NCBI RefSeq assembly: GCF_000006405.1
Contig: NW_003216064.1
Span: 20,797-79,301 of the forward strand
From: Perkinsus marinus ATCC 50983
Taxonomy: Eukaryota; Perkinsozoa; Perkinsida; Perkinsidae
Reading direction: 5' to 3'
Length of the DNA stretch: 58,505 bases
Position 1 is the stretch's first letter; each line of letters starts with the position of its first letter. The position numbers were made by a program, and so were the translations under genes. The notes beneath the pieces are model-generated. The model did not search any database. It saw nothing but the letters and a program-made list of their open reading frames with translations, and was not told the origin of the DNA. Positions 45,361-58,505 of this stretch are shown piece after piece.

Positions 45361-47487
45361 CAGATACGAGCTCTTCGAAGCCACCCTAAGTGAGGGGGTA
45401 TCACCCCGGCCCACAGGAGAGGCTGTTTCTGCAGCTGAGTTCGACAAGGCCTCGGGAGATGCCCGGGACAAGGCGGTGGAGTTCTACACTAACTTGGTAT
45501 TGTTTTGAGCTTCGAACTTTGATGACCTATTGTTTACATGGTAGGTTGCGGATTTTGGCCTACCTACACGTAACGATGATCTCGAGATGAAAATGCGCGA
45601 CTCGCAAAGGTAGGATTCACCGTCTGCCAACGTGTTGTTAGTTTGAGGTTTTAGGAAAGCGCACGCCTTATGGCTGGAACAAGTTCAGAATTACATCGCT
45701 CGGGTTCGATCTGATTTGGTGACGGATATCGAGCAGAAGCTCTCGAACGTAATAGAAGGGAACTGCTGGAGGGCTTCTTATGCGGGTTAGATTATCTAAG
45801 CAATGGTGGATGCTTAGGTATCTTTGCCATGTGAGCCTGATACTCTGGAGCAAATTGGGAGAGAGGCGACTAGCTTCGAGGTTCTCAAGTACGACTGGAC
45901 GGGCCAGTACCATCCCTCGAACGCATTGACAGATATAAAGGAATATTGAAGGAGTATGAACAGCAGCAGCAGCCCCAACTGAAGAAGCTACTGTCAGCCG
46001 ACTGGGTGGGTTTGCTGGGAGATTCACATGTGGATGGCCTTGGGAGAAATGTTGGCTCAGATGGTAGGCCGTTTGCCTGAGTTCGATGAGGACCCGGTTC
46101 AAGAGTTGACGAAGAGTGCTGATGCGCTGTTGGTCCGCTTTAAATACGAGAATGACAGGCAATGCGTGTTCCGCTGGTGGCCTTGCAGGCTCGAACTTTG
46201 ATCTTGTTCAGAGCGATCTCCAACTTGATCCGAGTGGCTCTGGAGACAAGTATAAACGCGTGTGATGCCGCTGTTGATGAGGCCAACACTAAGCTGGTCG
46301 GAGATGCGGTGCTGCAGGATTGGGCCAAGGGTGTCATGGCTGAGACCACCGACTCCTTTACTAAAAGATGCACCAGAGAGTAGGCGGAGCGTAGATATTG
46401 TGGCGACGACCTTTTCTGATTAGGTATCCCTGGATTGCCTCCCAGTCTGAGTTCCGTTCGAATAAGGCATTGTTGATACAGGAGGTTAAGGATCGTATTG
46501 ATACCTGTACATCGAAACATGCAGTCCGACTCGCTGAGCATTTGAGGCAAGAGGTAGTGCCACAGTGGAATACTACGGCCGTATACAGCGCGTGGTTGCT
46601 CGCATCCAATTATGGATCGTCGATATTGTATGTGTGCCTGGTGGTGCTTCACTGTCGTACTCATTGGATTGAACTAGTTCTTCCGGCGGTAAAGGAACTC
46701 GACCGATCGTTCCTGAGCCTGTATCAGCGGTTGGCTTGTCTTCATCTCTTACAGGTTGAGATGCTGATGGGGGGGTATAGAGCTGAGAAGAGGAAGCTTG
46801 AGATGACCGCATTGCCGGCTGATGAGGCTGTTCTTAGACGGGACCACACTGCTATCACTCAGGATGTGTTGGACCGGTTCGACAGCGATGAGGAAGCGTA
46901 GGAGCCTCACGACCGGTAGCCCAACAAGGCAGTGTTGGTGTCTCCGCAGGGTCGCCGATTCGGCTGCATATAAGGACTTCCGCTCGCAGCTGGACCATAG
47001 TATGGGGGCGGAGTGGGACAGACTACGCAAGAAGAATATCGAGCTGTGGAAGGTCTACTCCGATGATGCTACTGCATGTGCTCTTGAGATGAACCGGAAG
47101 TAAGGAGACTCCAAAATTCTATGATGTGCCGACGGTCGCATCAGATACGTGAAGGAGTCCTGTCCCCAAGGGTGGATGTGTTTGTTCAAGCTGTGGCCGA
47201 GTTCTCATGCTGGGCGTGTTAAGGCTAATCTGGACGAGTGTTTCGAGACCAAGGTGAGGAGGCATCTTGCGACTCTTCTTCCTCCGCTGCTGGTGGTGGT
47301 GGTGGGATGTGCTGTTTTCTTGCAGTCGAGTGTGAAGATGCCGATCTCGATGCGTCAGGCGGTATTTGATAGCTGGTATGAGAAGGAGTTGGGCAAAGAG
47401 GCCGCTGAGGTATGTGCTTTGGAGACCGTGATGCGCCTGTTGTTGATCCACCGCGGCAGGCTTGGTCATCGCTCCATCATCAGGTGA
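45361..47487 (+). CDS. guanylate-binding-protein-like, C-terminal helical region (5' end missing)
   Basis: A multi-exon plus-strand gene. The first visible exon (~45352-45496) ends KAVEFYTNL before a GTATTG donor. Later exons give VADFGLPTRNDDLEM, RKAHALWLEQVQNYIARVR and YKGILKEYEQQQQPQ. These follow the helical layout of GBP large GTPases (compare AVAHYEQQM...LPTETLQELLDLHRDSEREAI and the YRLFTQKLQELKNKY stretch). Further helical exons follow (VALETSINACDAAVDEAN, ~46230-46290; SEFRSNKALLIQEVKDRID; EWDRLRKKNIELW). A probable membrane segment near the end (LATLLPPLLVVVVGCAVFL, ~47265-47320) suggests an atlastin-like membrane-anchored form. No GTPase domain is visible; it would lie in or beyond the gap. 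One intron (46161-46208) appears to use a GC donor. The assignment is by pattern and the 3' end is approximate. Confidence 0.5.
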
Positions 47488-47774
47488 GACAGAATCTGAT
47501 GGTATTCCTCTTCACGCTGACTCTGCCTGTGGTTTGGATAAGTTGGTTGACGACCCGATCCCGAAAAATATTATGATGATGATTGTTAGTTGTAGTAGAA
47601 TAATGTTGCCAATGAAATGCCGAGGTGTCTACTACTATATTCGCGAGTAACAATATGAATCATTCACTGTGTGCATCTCTCTCACGCGGAGTTTCAGCTA
47701 AGTTTTGTGTTGCGTGGAGTCCACTTTGACAGGGAACGTTATGGACTTTAGTTTCATCCTCATTATCTTATTGA

Positions 47775-48791
47775 ATGAGAGGATACAATTGCATTGCACT
47801 ACTCCCTCTACTAGAGGTGGTAGTACGAGCTGAGAAGCCTGGCAGCACTAGTAGTGTAGTTTCCCAAGAGAATGGTGAAGAAGTATTGTCTGATGACATG
47901 TTCGGTGCTCCGTTCAACGTAGATTTCGGGAAAGGCATGGGTTCTGGTATCATTATTCCTATGGGAGGAATCTCTTTCGTACCGATGGGCGAGCTATACG
48001 ACTCGATCGATGATGTTCATGAGCTTGCTGGTGGAGACAAAGCTGTGGTTGCTCAATCGCAGCAGCAGCAGCCGAAACGGCTCCGCCATGGAATGGTCCC
48101 TTTGGCGAACCTGTTTAATGGAGTAATCGGGCAAATGTTGAATCAGATGATGACGGGCTCCTTGGGAGGGATAGAAGGCGAGTCTACCTTCACTATGAAC
48201 ACTACGGCCGGTGAAGTTGTTATTGCTGGTCAGCTTCCGAAGCAGACTTTACGAACTGAGCTCGGTGAAGAAGATAACGGTATCACTGTGAAGCAAGTCG
48301 GTAAAGGTATTGTACTGCAAGTGAGGAAGACCAATGGCCCGATGGTGACGGATATGCAAAGATACTATCCGATGTCGGACGACTGCTTGCTGGATAAGAC
48401 CAAGGTCGTTTATGATCAGAACAGTGGCAAGCTCCGAGTGACTGTTCCTCGGAACCCAGGCATGTCTGCTACTGGTGGTAAAGCGCGGAATTCTGGAACT
48501 GATTCAGACGAAATCAAGAGACAACTAGACGAGGAAGCTCAGAAGGATGGTGTGAAGATTCGCTTCGGTGATGACGATACTCTCACCGTTATTGTCCCGA
48601 TGTCACTTGGCCGAATCGCTAAGTTCAATGGGAGCCGCATAGAGCTGGAGAGTGGTAGGGTTGTGACAATACCTGTTGAGATTGAGACGCTACTGGACGA
48701 GTATGAGGCGGATGAAGAAAAGATGAGAGAGTATACATTCAGAAGTTCAGAAGTCTCGAAGAACTTTCCGATCACCAATGATGAACTATGA
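47775..48791 (+). CDS. secreted small heat shock (Hsp20-like) protein (338 aa)
   Basis: Intronless. The N-terminus (MRGYNCIALLPLLEVVVRAEK) looks like a short signal peptide. The middle (about residues 165-235) resembles an alpha-crystallin domain: GITVKQVGKGIVLQVRK, then RYYPMSDDCLLDKTKVVYD and GKLRVTVPRNPG. The last segment matches the Hsp20 end, where a phenylalanine/proline-led strand is followed by '...GVLTVTIPK'. The flanks are long: a Gly/Met-rich N-terminal part with MIIPMGG-like stretches and a QQQQ run, and an acidic C-terminal part (ETLLDEYEADEEKMREY) with a second beta-like block (VKIRFGDDDTLTVIVP). Small heat shock proteins are usually cytosolic and 15-30 kDa, so the signal peptide and size are unusual. 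Function is inferred from fold similarity only. Confidence 0.6.
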   Translation: MRGYNCIALLPLLEVVVRAEKPGSTSSVVSQENGEEVLSDDMFGAPFNVDFGKGMGSGIIIPMGGISFVPMGELYDSIDDVHELAGGDKAVVAQSQQQQPKRLRHGMVPLANLFNGVIGQMLNQMMTGSLGGIEGESTFTMNTTAGEVVIAGQLPKQTLRTELGEEDNGITVKQVGKGIVLQVRKTNGPMVTDMQRYYPMSDDCLLDKTKVVYDQNSGKLRVTVPRNPGMSATGGKARNSGTDSDEIKRQLDEEAQKDGVKIRFGDDDTLTVIVPMSLGRIAKFNGSRIELESGRVVTIPVEIETLLDEYEADEEKMREYTFRSSEVSKNFPITNDEL

Positions 48792-49480
48792 GGAAGATAT
48801 TATGCATCATTAAGTTCTGTCTTTCTCGCCGCACTCCGTGAAGCGAGGTGCACTTTTATTATAAAATATGTGATGCCTTCCTGCTTGTTGAGTTCGGTTG
48901 GGGGTACGAACGAGTCGTTCGAAACGACAATGAAGTGATAAATGTCGTTCACTGCCCATCGCAACCGGCGAGGCTGTAGTGGTTTGCACGAAGCTAGGCT
49001 CAGAGTATGTACGTCGAGTTGGCAATTGTTTGAGTGTGTAGTTAGATGTATTTGAAGACGGCAAGTAAGCTCTGAGATTCATGATTCAGTCAATTGCAGT
49101 GTGCCTGTATAATGTGCTAGGTGCCGTGTGCGGGAGAAAAATTCATGTTAGTTGGCAGTGCCAACTCCAATATGAATTTTTACTTGCCAACTTGGCGCGT
49201 TCCTGCATTTTCCTCACACGTAACCCCCTGAAGACCAAGACTTCAAACCCAACAGCAACAAAAGTTCATCACCAATCATCACACAGCTGATGTACCAGCT
49301 GAACTGACAGAAGTTATCGCGGAGAAGCAAAGAGATTGACTCCATACTAATACCGACTTATAACTGACACGTCCAACCCTGTAGACCCTGGAAGCGCTAG
49401 AACTAGTCAAGGCACCAGCACTTACGTCTACAATGGTACAACCACAGGATCAGAATGATGGAAAGCATGACGAGAGGTAA
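48792..49480. other. intergenic with palindromes
   Basis: This is the convergent interval between the Hsp20-like gene and beta-tubulin. It holds CGAACGA-G-TCGTTCG (48907-48921) and a larger hairpin at 49137-49181, whose core is AGTTGGCA-G-TGCCAACT with outer arms AAAAATTCAT and ATGAATTTTT. Confidence 0.6.
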
Positions 49481-50827
<1,347 letters not shown>

Positions 50828-51020
50828 TTAGATTATTAAATGAAGCTGATCAAGATGAGCATTCCTACGAAAAGTAACTGGTTCAACGATGAACAATATT
50901 CACAACCCAACAAATAAGAGAATGCGCAAAATCATACCGGATGCTTCCATGATGGAGTTGCTTGTGCAGGAGGTCTCCACATACCGATACAATAGTTGCT
51001 TGTTCACATATTAAATGCAC
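50828..51020 (-). promoter_or_regulatory. short spacer between the alpha- and beta-tubulin genes
   Basis: The 193 bp between the alpha-tubulin stop and the beta-tubulin start must hold the 3' end signals of alpha-tubulin and the promoter or trans-splice acceptor of beta-tubulin. No TATA box or spliced-leader acceptor could be identified with confidence. Confidence 0.35.
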
Positions 51021-53011
<1,991 letters not shown>

Positions 53012-54050
53012 TTATCGATAGAAATGTGGTTCATTGACAATCGGTCGCACAGTATCAAACGACAGGCCAGCAGCCCATTTTCCAAAGTAGCCTCGAGCCT
53101 TCGTGCTCCCAAGAGCAGCTGGGATAGCATCGAAGTGCATGTCGAGTGCATTAGCTGGCCCCATAACCGTTACGTTCTTGAAGTGCTCAATATGATGTGC
53201 CTGACATACATACCACCACACTTCACCTGTACACATACCACAGTTTTACCTCAATACTGCACAAGTTGCATTCCTTCACAAATTCCTCGATTTCGAATTT
53301 TATCCAAGGTCGATCCGGATCCTTCGTTTGCCTCGGTGTCGAATGTACTTCAATGATAATACTCTTATCCATAGCCTTCAGTTCTTCACGTGTGATGGGG
53401 AAGATTTCATCAGCTCTATTGAGGCCAGGATCGATGAATGTTAACCTTTAATGTGAATTCAGTGGAAAATGCCTTTACTCTTTGGAGTTACCTTCTTATA
53501 GGTAGCCCAGCAAAGCCGCTCTTCATGAGCGACGCCAGCACAATGCAGCCCTTACTGAAACTGTACAGGCTGATGCCCTTTGACGCATCTAACTTATCCT
53601 CGAGAACATTGCTCAAGAGCTGCTTCAAGTGAGCTGCCCCATCGGGAGCTATTTCCGGATACTCCCGCATGTCCTTCCAACGTGGAGAACCGTGAGCATC
53701 TACTAGAGTGAAATTTGAATAGATGGCGTAAACAGAGTCGGTCAGTAAGTGCGGCCGAATTAGAATCTGACAAAACTGCATAGTCAGCGAAGCGATAGCG
53801 GCTCGACTGATCTCACCAAATCAACGTCCTGTGGCACGAGACTGCTGATGACCCATGCAACACCGTCCATGCTGTAGCGATAGTCGTTACGTACATCTCC
53901 ACTCGGTCGAGACTTGAAGCCGCCAGCGAATGTCGATATGTCACCGAGGAACCACACTTGGACCCTCTTCCCCAAGCCTTTCCGATGATATACGTAATTG
54001 GTGCGACCCGCGAGGCCTTCGACAGCTCTCACACTGAACGACAGTGTCAT
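53012..54050 (-). CDS. C2orf69 / UPF0565 family protein (297 aa)
   Basis: Four exons: 54050-53817, 53766-53492, 53445-53250 and 53200-53012, with consistent phases and introns of 50, 46 and 49 nt. An N-terminal hydrophobic segment (TLSFSVRAVEGLAG) suggests organelle or ER targeting. Family features follow: VQVWFLGDIS near the start; DGAAHLKQLL and the nucleophile-elbow-like SLYSFSKGCIVLASLM, matching the GFSKGCVVLNQLL of C2orf69; then FIDPGLNRADEIFPI and IIIEVHSTPRQTKDPDRPW, matching the HVTPYQVxDPxRxWIGKE motif. In humans C2orf69 is a mitochondrial alpha/beta-hydrolase-like protein. Its presence here extends the family to alveolates if the start is right; an upstream start near 54114 is possible. 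Confidence 0.82.
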
Positions 54051-54224
54051 AAGAAGAACTAATAACAACAACGATGGCGAAGAAGAAGAAGAAGAAGTTC
54101 AACGCTCTACACATAATTGGTAACGAATAACGCAGAACAAACCTCAAGACGGTAGACTACCACAACAACGGGAAAGTCTCAGAAACAGCATATAAACACA
54201 TCAGTCGGAATAGCAGGTTGACCA

Positions 54225-54839
54225 TCACAGCATCTGACTCAATGCTTCCGATGGCAAACGGATGGTCATCTTGTCCATCTCGGGAATGACAGTAACTTGG
54301 CACCCGAGTCGGCTCGTGTCGGTTACTTCTGCTGCCAAGTCGAGCATGTCCAGTTCCTCCTACGCACAAAAGAGCACTCTCCTACGCAGTTATAAAACTA
54401 GCAGAGCGCAACTCGCCGCAACTGAGGGTTACACAATACAGCCTACCTCATCCGGCTCGGGTATTAATTTAAAGACGTCCTCTGGGAGGATCATGTGACA
54501 CGTGGCACAAGCGCACTGAAATCGAGTCACCCTAAATTCTCGTAGTTCACCTGCCCATCACACCGACCTGACCACCGCAAGCAGCTTCAATGTCGATATC
54601 GTTAGCATGGGCCACCTCCAGGAGGGACTGAACAACCACGCCGATTCAACTCCGTAATTGAGTAAGCCAAAGAGTGTCACCTGTCCCACTGGGGCGCTCA
54701 CGGTCTTCACAGCATTGCCTTCACTATCGACGAAATTGAGTAACACGTGATTGTTGCTGGAGAAGTACCGTAGCCCTGGCACTCCACGAACAGCACTGAG
54801 TACCACTGGTAGTTTGAAGCGGAGATGAGATGATAGCAT
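54225..54839 (-). CDS. mitochondrial 2Fe-2S ferredoxin, adrenodoxin type (140 aa)
   Basis: Four exons: 54839-54681, 54627-54568, 54515-54447 and 54359-54225; all phase 0 (introns 53, 52, 87 nt). An electron carrier for Fe-S cluster assembly and related mitochondrial redox steps. The first ~28 residues are basic and Ser-rich ([15 protein letters not shown]), a presequence. The cluster motif is C-x5-C-x2-C ([12 protein letters not shown]), split by an intron, with the fourth Cys in [41 protein letters not shown] and [11 protein letters not shown] match adrenodoxin. The family's C-terminal region is complete. Confidence 0.93.
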
Positions 54840-54929
54840 TCGGGAAGAATACGTGCACTGCCACTACAACGGCAATGAGCCCGATCGAGATGCGCCATAG
54901 CTCAACACAGGCCTCTTTTCTAGTAGAAA

Positions 54930-55985
54930 TCACTTGGTCTTTGCCTTGTCAGTTGTGCTAGGTTGCGAGGGAATGAACAACCAACGTGGCCTTTGCTGGA
55001 TGAACACACACCACCACATCAGTATTGCCGCTACCAACGCCGCTACTAGTGCTGGTATGAGTCGTAACTGAGAACTCAGGAGTAAGTACTAGGTGAAAAT
55101 CACTCTTTCCTAAATGTCCATGAAACGATTACGAGAATCATCTAGTCCTCTTCATAGAGTATCCACTGTCCGATCGGCTATCGATTTCGCCAATTTCAGA
55201 GGGAAACTATCCTTGTTGGAAGAGAAATCGAAAATTTCATGATGTGCTTAATAAAATAGCACGCTCCTTAATCGACTCGATTGAAAATAGGATAACTTCT
55301 CAAATACGATGCACTACTATAACACCAACAACCGACCTGGCTCTCCGGAAGGACACAAAACGCAAGGGGTTCCATGATGATGTTGAACGCCACAGGCTCT
55401 CCCATCTTGCCGGGAATATAGGATGCTGATCTCGGCCGAGTCCGGAGTTGGAGGATGTACCGTCTGACAGAACACACGAACGTTCGGAAATTTTGACGGA
55501 AAAACGAAATTTTCCGATTTTCGTAATCACAACATTCATCTCACCGCAGGATCGGATCCGGCTCCCCAGCTCCAATGATTGCACCGTTGCCGTCAGTCTT
55601 GAAAACTATCTTAAAATCGTCAACTTCTATTACGGGGTCCCGCCCCTCAGTAGCCGAGAGCACGAATAGGGTACTCATAGGAGCCTGGCCTGGCATGGAG
55701 GTCTGAGAGTAAAACATGGCGCACAGCACAGTGGTTATCATCACAGCAGCGAATAATAATAAATCATGCGTCCCCTGTCACCCTAATTTCATATCCTCTG
55801 TTAGACTCAAGACTCCCCGCGTCTATGATGTAGTTGATAACATCACCAGGCACAGCCTTCTCAAAGGTAAACAGGTGTCCAGGGATCAACGTCTTCCCAG
55901 TAACTTCATTCACAGAGGCCCTCACCGCCTCGCACAGTGCTAAACAGCGAGCCGCCAACAGCAGTGCCGCCAAGTAGAAACCCAT
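54930..55985 (-). CDS. type I membrane protein, unidentified
   Basis: About four exons on the minus strand. The start MGFYLAALLLAARCLALCEA is a strong signal peptide. The lumenal part includes IPGHLFTFEKAVPGDVINY and, after an intron (donor GTGACA at about 55783), STLFVLSATEGRDPVIEVDD and GKMGEPVAFNIIMEPL. The last exon has a membrane helix (LIPALVAALVAAILMWW) and a cytosolic tail ending STTDKAKTK. The layout is that of a p24/TMED-like or ER-resident type I protein, but the GOLD domain is not clear, so no family is claimed. It lies 90 bp upstream of the ferredoxin gene on the same strand. Confidence 0.6.
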
Positions 55986-56509
55986 AATGTTAAGTAATGA
56001 TAACTGCGGTCGAGAATGAGCACCAAACATTACAATACGACCACGACGTTACACTCCCATTCAACGTGCTCTGTAGTGGTCCGCGATGGTCGAACCACAC
56101 CTTCACGACGATACATTGCCTCTAGTCCCTCCATCTCTAGTTGCGACCTATGATCGGCCCTATGTCACTTTCAACCTCCATTGGAGAAGTCTGATGATCA
56201 ACATTGAACACATCTATCGACCAATCGCAGCGACATGAAGGTGAAGTACAACTCAGCCTCCTTCAGCACCTTCGACAACCGCCTTTCGTTGACTTCAAAT
56301 GATATACTTTCAAACACAAAAACAAGTCAGATTAAGAATCATAGGTTTGCCGAGATAAACGCAGAGCATCTACACGCCTCCGTAGAATGCAAACATTCAC
56401 CACAACAGCCACAGTTCACTAATGAATAGCACCACTAGTTTCACCTGGTCTATCGCAATCCTCAAAAGGGATCACTGGTCTCAGACGGAGAGTGTCGTGA
56501 TGATAGACC

Positions 56510-57070
56510 TCTGCTGAGCAATTAAGAGATCATCCGTACTGGCCTTGGGACCCTGCCACGTCTAGCGGAGCGAAGCCAGCCATGTTATACATATACCAAT
56601 CGTCAAACCCCCGAGGCCCTCCAACTTCCGTACCACCGTATGGTTGCAAGAGAAGCATATCTTCGCCGTCTCGGTCCTTCCACATCTTCATCGCATACCC
56701 ATGAACCCCCGGTCACTTCTCTGAGGCCCACCCGTCCGCCTCTCCATCACATAGGTATCCACCCTCACTGTCTTAGTCACCATCGTTATCCCTAGCACAT
56801 ACCTCTGCTTTTAAAATAGTCCTCTAAGAAGGCGGAGCGAAGCCATTCCTATGCTTACTTCGAGTCTCTCCTTACCTATCTCCTTCAGCATAGAAACCAT
56901 CACTGACGAATTACTCAGCGTGGGAACTCTCCACCATCTAGACCTCAACCTAGTACACTCCGTTGAGTACCCGAGTGATTGGTATTGGTATTCCTCCAGT
57001 TCGCATCTCTATTCTCGCGTCACACTGCTGCCACCATTTCCTTCTATAACTTCCAACAAGTAGAGTGAAA
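56510..57070 (-). CDS. possible short gene or decayed paralogue next to the C2 gene
   Basis: Exon-like pieces on the minus strand include VTKTVRVDTYVMERRTGG (~56785-56730) and MKMWKDRDGEDMLLLQPYGG (~56705-56645), then RGFDDWYMY before a GTATAA donor. The WKDRDG/WKDREKG echo with the adjacent C2-domain gene suggests a diverged or decayed tandem copy. Frames between the pieces could not be joined. Two candidate introns here carry GCTTCGCTCCGC. Confidence 0.35.
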
Positions 57071-57153
57071 CCACGACAGCCACCACCACTGTTCCACCGA
57101 CCGACAACCAACACAATAGACTCAACAGCCTAGCGAAGCGAAGCTAACAGTAA

Positions 57154-57790
57154 CTAGTAATGTACTTCAGCGTAACCATTTAAAGGCAGATTGAATACAG
57201 CTTCTGAGGCCGGGCCCTTCTCGCGGTCTTTCCACCGGTCTACGCCCTGCAGCTTCACCCGAACGAGCATTTCCCCTACATACTCATTATCGTGCATTAG
57301 TGGTATCCATCTGAACCCCAATGATATCGTACCATATCAAATACCTAGGATATTACCCCCGAACTACGCCGTATTTCCGAATCACTTTCATGCTAAGGTG
57401 ACACGCAGCAACATTCTTATCCGACCGAAAAGTCCTCTGGCGAATGAGCGTGATGTGTACCTACCAAAACTCGACCGCGTTGGACCCGATGGAATTTCAC
57501 AAAAGCTCTGTTCCAAAAGTCGGTATTGTTCTCCTGTTGGTCCCCCTTGAGAAAGAAGCCTGCCTCCCTATTAAACTCCTTATCATCGTTACCATCTGAG
57601 CCAAGACAAAGCACCATGCCCTAAGATCCAATTCCCCATCATTACCAACCCACGCCGTCCTCTTAGACTCTTGACCATCCAGCTGTACCTCTACTGCATG
57701 AACACCTATATCCTTTAGATGCTTCACACGTATTATGGACACTCGCAGCTCCGGCTTAACCCAGCCCTTGGCAGCAGCCGTGTTGGGCAT
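57154..57790 (-). CDS. C2-domain-like protein
   Basis: Three or more exons on the minus strand. The start MPNTAAAKGW is at 57790. PELRVSIIRVKHLKDIGVHA and VEVQLDGQESKRTAWV look like the first strands of a C2 domain. After an intron of about 48 nt come DGNDDKEFNREAGFFLKGDQ and TDFWNRAFVKFHRV, and the last exon gives WIPLMHDNEYVGEMLVRVKL, which matches the C2 ending 'W.pL...g.lhl.v'. It stops after GYAEVHY at 57154. C2 domains bind membranes, often with Ca2+; the Asp ligands were not all identified, so Ca2+ binding is uncertain. Confidence 0.58.
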
Positions 57791-58505
57791 AGTGCTGATA
57801 CAACAACAGTAATGTGCTGATCTTCGTGGCTTGACATGTATCATAAAACTCAAATTCCCACAGTTGTGTGAAGATCTCAATAGTATTAATTAGTGATGGC
57901 TGATTAGCAGCCACTCCATCATCATCATGGGCGTGCGGTACGATAGATACTTGGGCGATCTGAGGACAGTAATAATATAGACATCCAACTACTCATAGAC
58001 TCGTCATCATTATCATCACCTTCTGCATGCCGTAAAAACTCAAAAAACGCCAATTTCCTACAACGATTACAACAACTATGACAAGATAAAAGCAGTGGAG
58101 GTAATGTCGAGACACATCCCGCAGTTTGACCACATAAAAACGACATAACCCCTTTCGTGGTTATTTGAAACAACCCATTGAGAAGTGGCCTATACCACTC
58201 CAAGACCAAAATGTTATCAATCACACTTGAAGACCACCCCGAGCCGCACTTCCAACACAACGGAATCAGACCATCACAAATGTGTCGATGGAAACTTCAC
58301 CAACGTGCAGCAGCATCATCATCTAACATGGTGTCAAGACACAGTGGCAGCGCCCAGCCTCTACTAATCATGCACATACAGCTTCCATCATCGTCGTTAT
58401 CATATTACCTACACTAATCCCAATCACGACACACGACCGATGATGCTACTGGCATTACGTGTCGAGGGATGTGCGCCGCCGATCGTCGTCGTCGTCGTCG
58501 TCACA
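57791..58505. other. window end: no gene recognised; TCG microsatellite at 58483-58502
   Basis: Frames of up to 111 codons exist but show no motif or splice structure. A (TCG)6-7 run sits at the very end, and CATCATCATC runs occur near 57915 and 58315. Confidence 0.5.

Noticed and set aside
45119-45471. Reading frames running through the N block
   Set aside because: They are made of unknown bases and carry no evidence.
54079-54098. (GAA)n run as a possible repeat element
   Set aside because: A short simple run next to the C2orf69-like start; nothing indicates more than slippage.

Overview
This window is nuclear DNA from a flagellated protist, most likely a perkinsid alveolate (Perkinsus-like). 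The reasons are: stop codons are standard, so it is not a typical ciliate; genes are dense and carry many GT-AG introns of mostly 40-60 nt; the translation elongation factor is EFL rather than EF-1alpha; the alpha-tubulin is of alveolate type; and there are flagellar genes (axonemal dynein intermediate chain, dynein light chain-like, kinesin-3, tubulins). The genus is an inference. One 100-N scaffold gap lies at 45206-45305. Exon models below were built by hand from splice signals and reading-frame continuity.

Layout. 0-2.5 kb: hairpins and a small secreted protein. 2.6-7.7 kb (minus): a kinesin-3 with motor and FHA domains. 8.4-11.3 kb (minus): a two-exon hAT-type transposase-like gene. 11.8-14.5 kb: a long polypyrimidine tract and an unidentified coiled-coil/proline-rich gene. 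15-16.3 kb (plus): a double dynein-light-chain-like gene. 17-18.9 kb (plus): a Mei2-like RNA-binding protein, solved to nine exons. 19.8-23.6 kb (minus): a DNAI1-type dynein intermediate chain with a tRNA-Val in an intron. 23.6-27.3 kb: nothing recognisable. 27.3-34.2 kb (plus): a very large gene made of about 14 copies of an unrecognised ~100-residue repeat, with a tRNA-Arg in an intron. 35.6-39.2 kb (minus): Sec61-beta, a YVH1/DUSP12 phosphatase, a mitochondrial-type membrane protein and an SFT2-like protein.

39.8-44.7 kb is repeat-rich. It holds a 1.9-kb DNA transposon with 190-bp terminal inverted repeats, flanked by odd clusters of AGCAA/TTGCT motifs, tandem repeats and palindromes. 44.8-47.6 kb: the C-terminal end of EFL, the gap, then the C-terminal helical part of a GBP-like gene. 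47.8-48.8 kb: a secreted small-heat-shock-like protein. 49.5-52.4 kb: intronless beta- and alpha-tubulin genes, head to tail. 53-57.8 kb (minus): a C2orf69 homologue, mitochondrial 2Fe-2S ferredoxin, an unidentified type I membrane protein, and C2-like proteins.

The most unusual signals are the repeat-protein gene, the two sense-oriented tRNAs inside introns (one whose T-run terminator abuts the splice acceptor), the transposon with a truncated transposase-like protein, an excess of intergenic palindromes with exactly one unpaired central base, and a shared 12-nt motif in four short introns.
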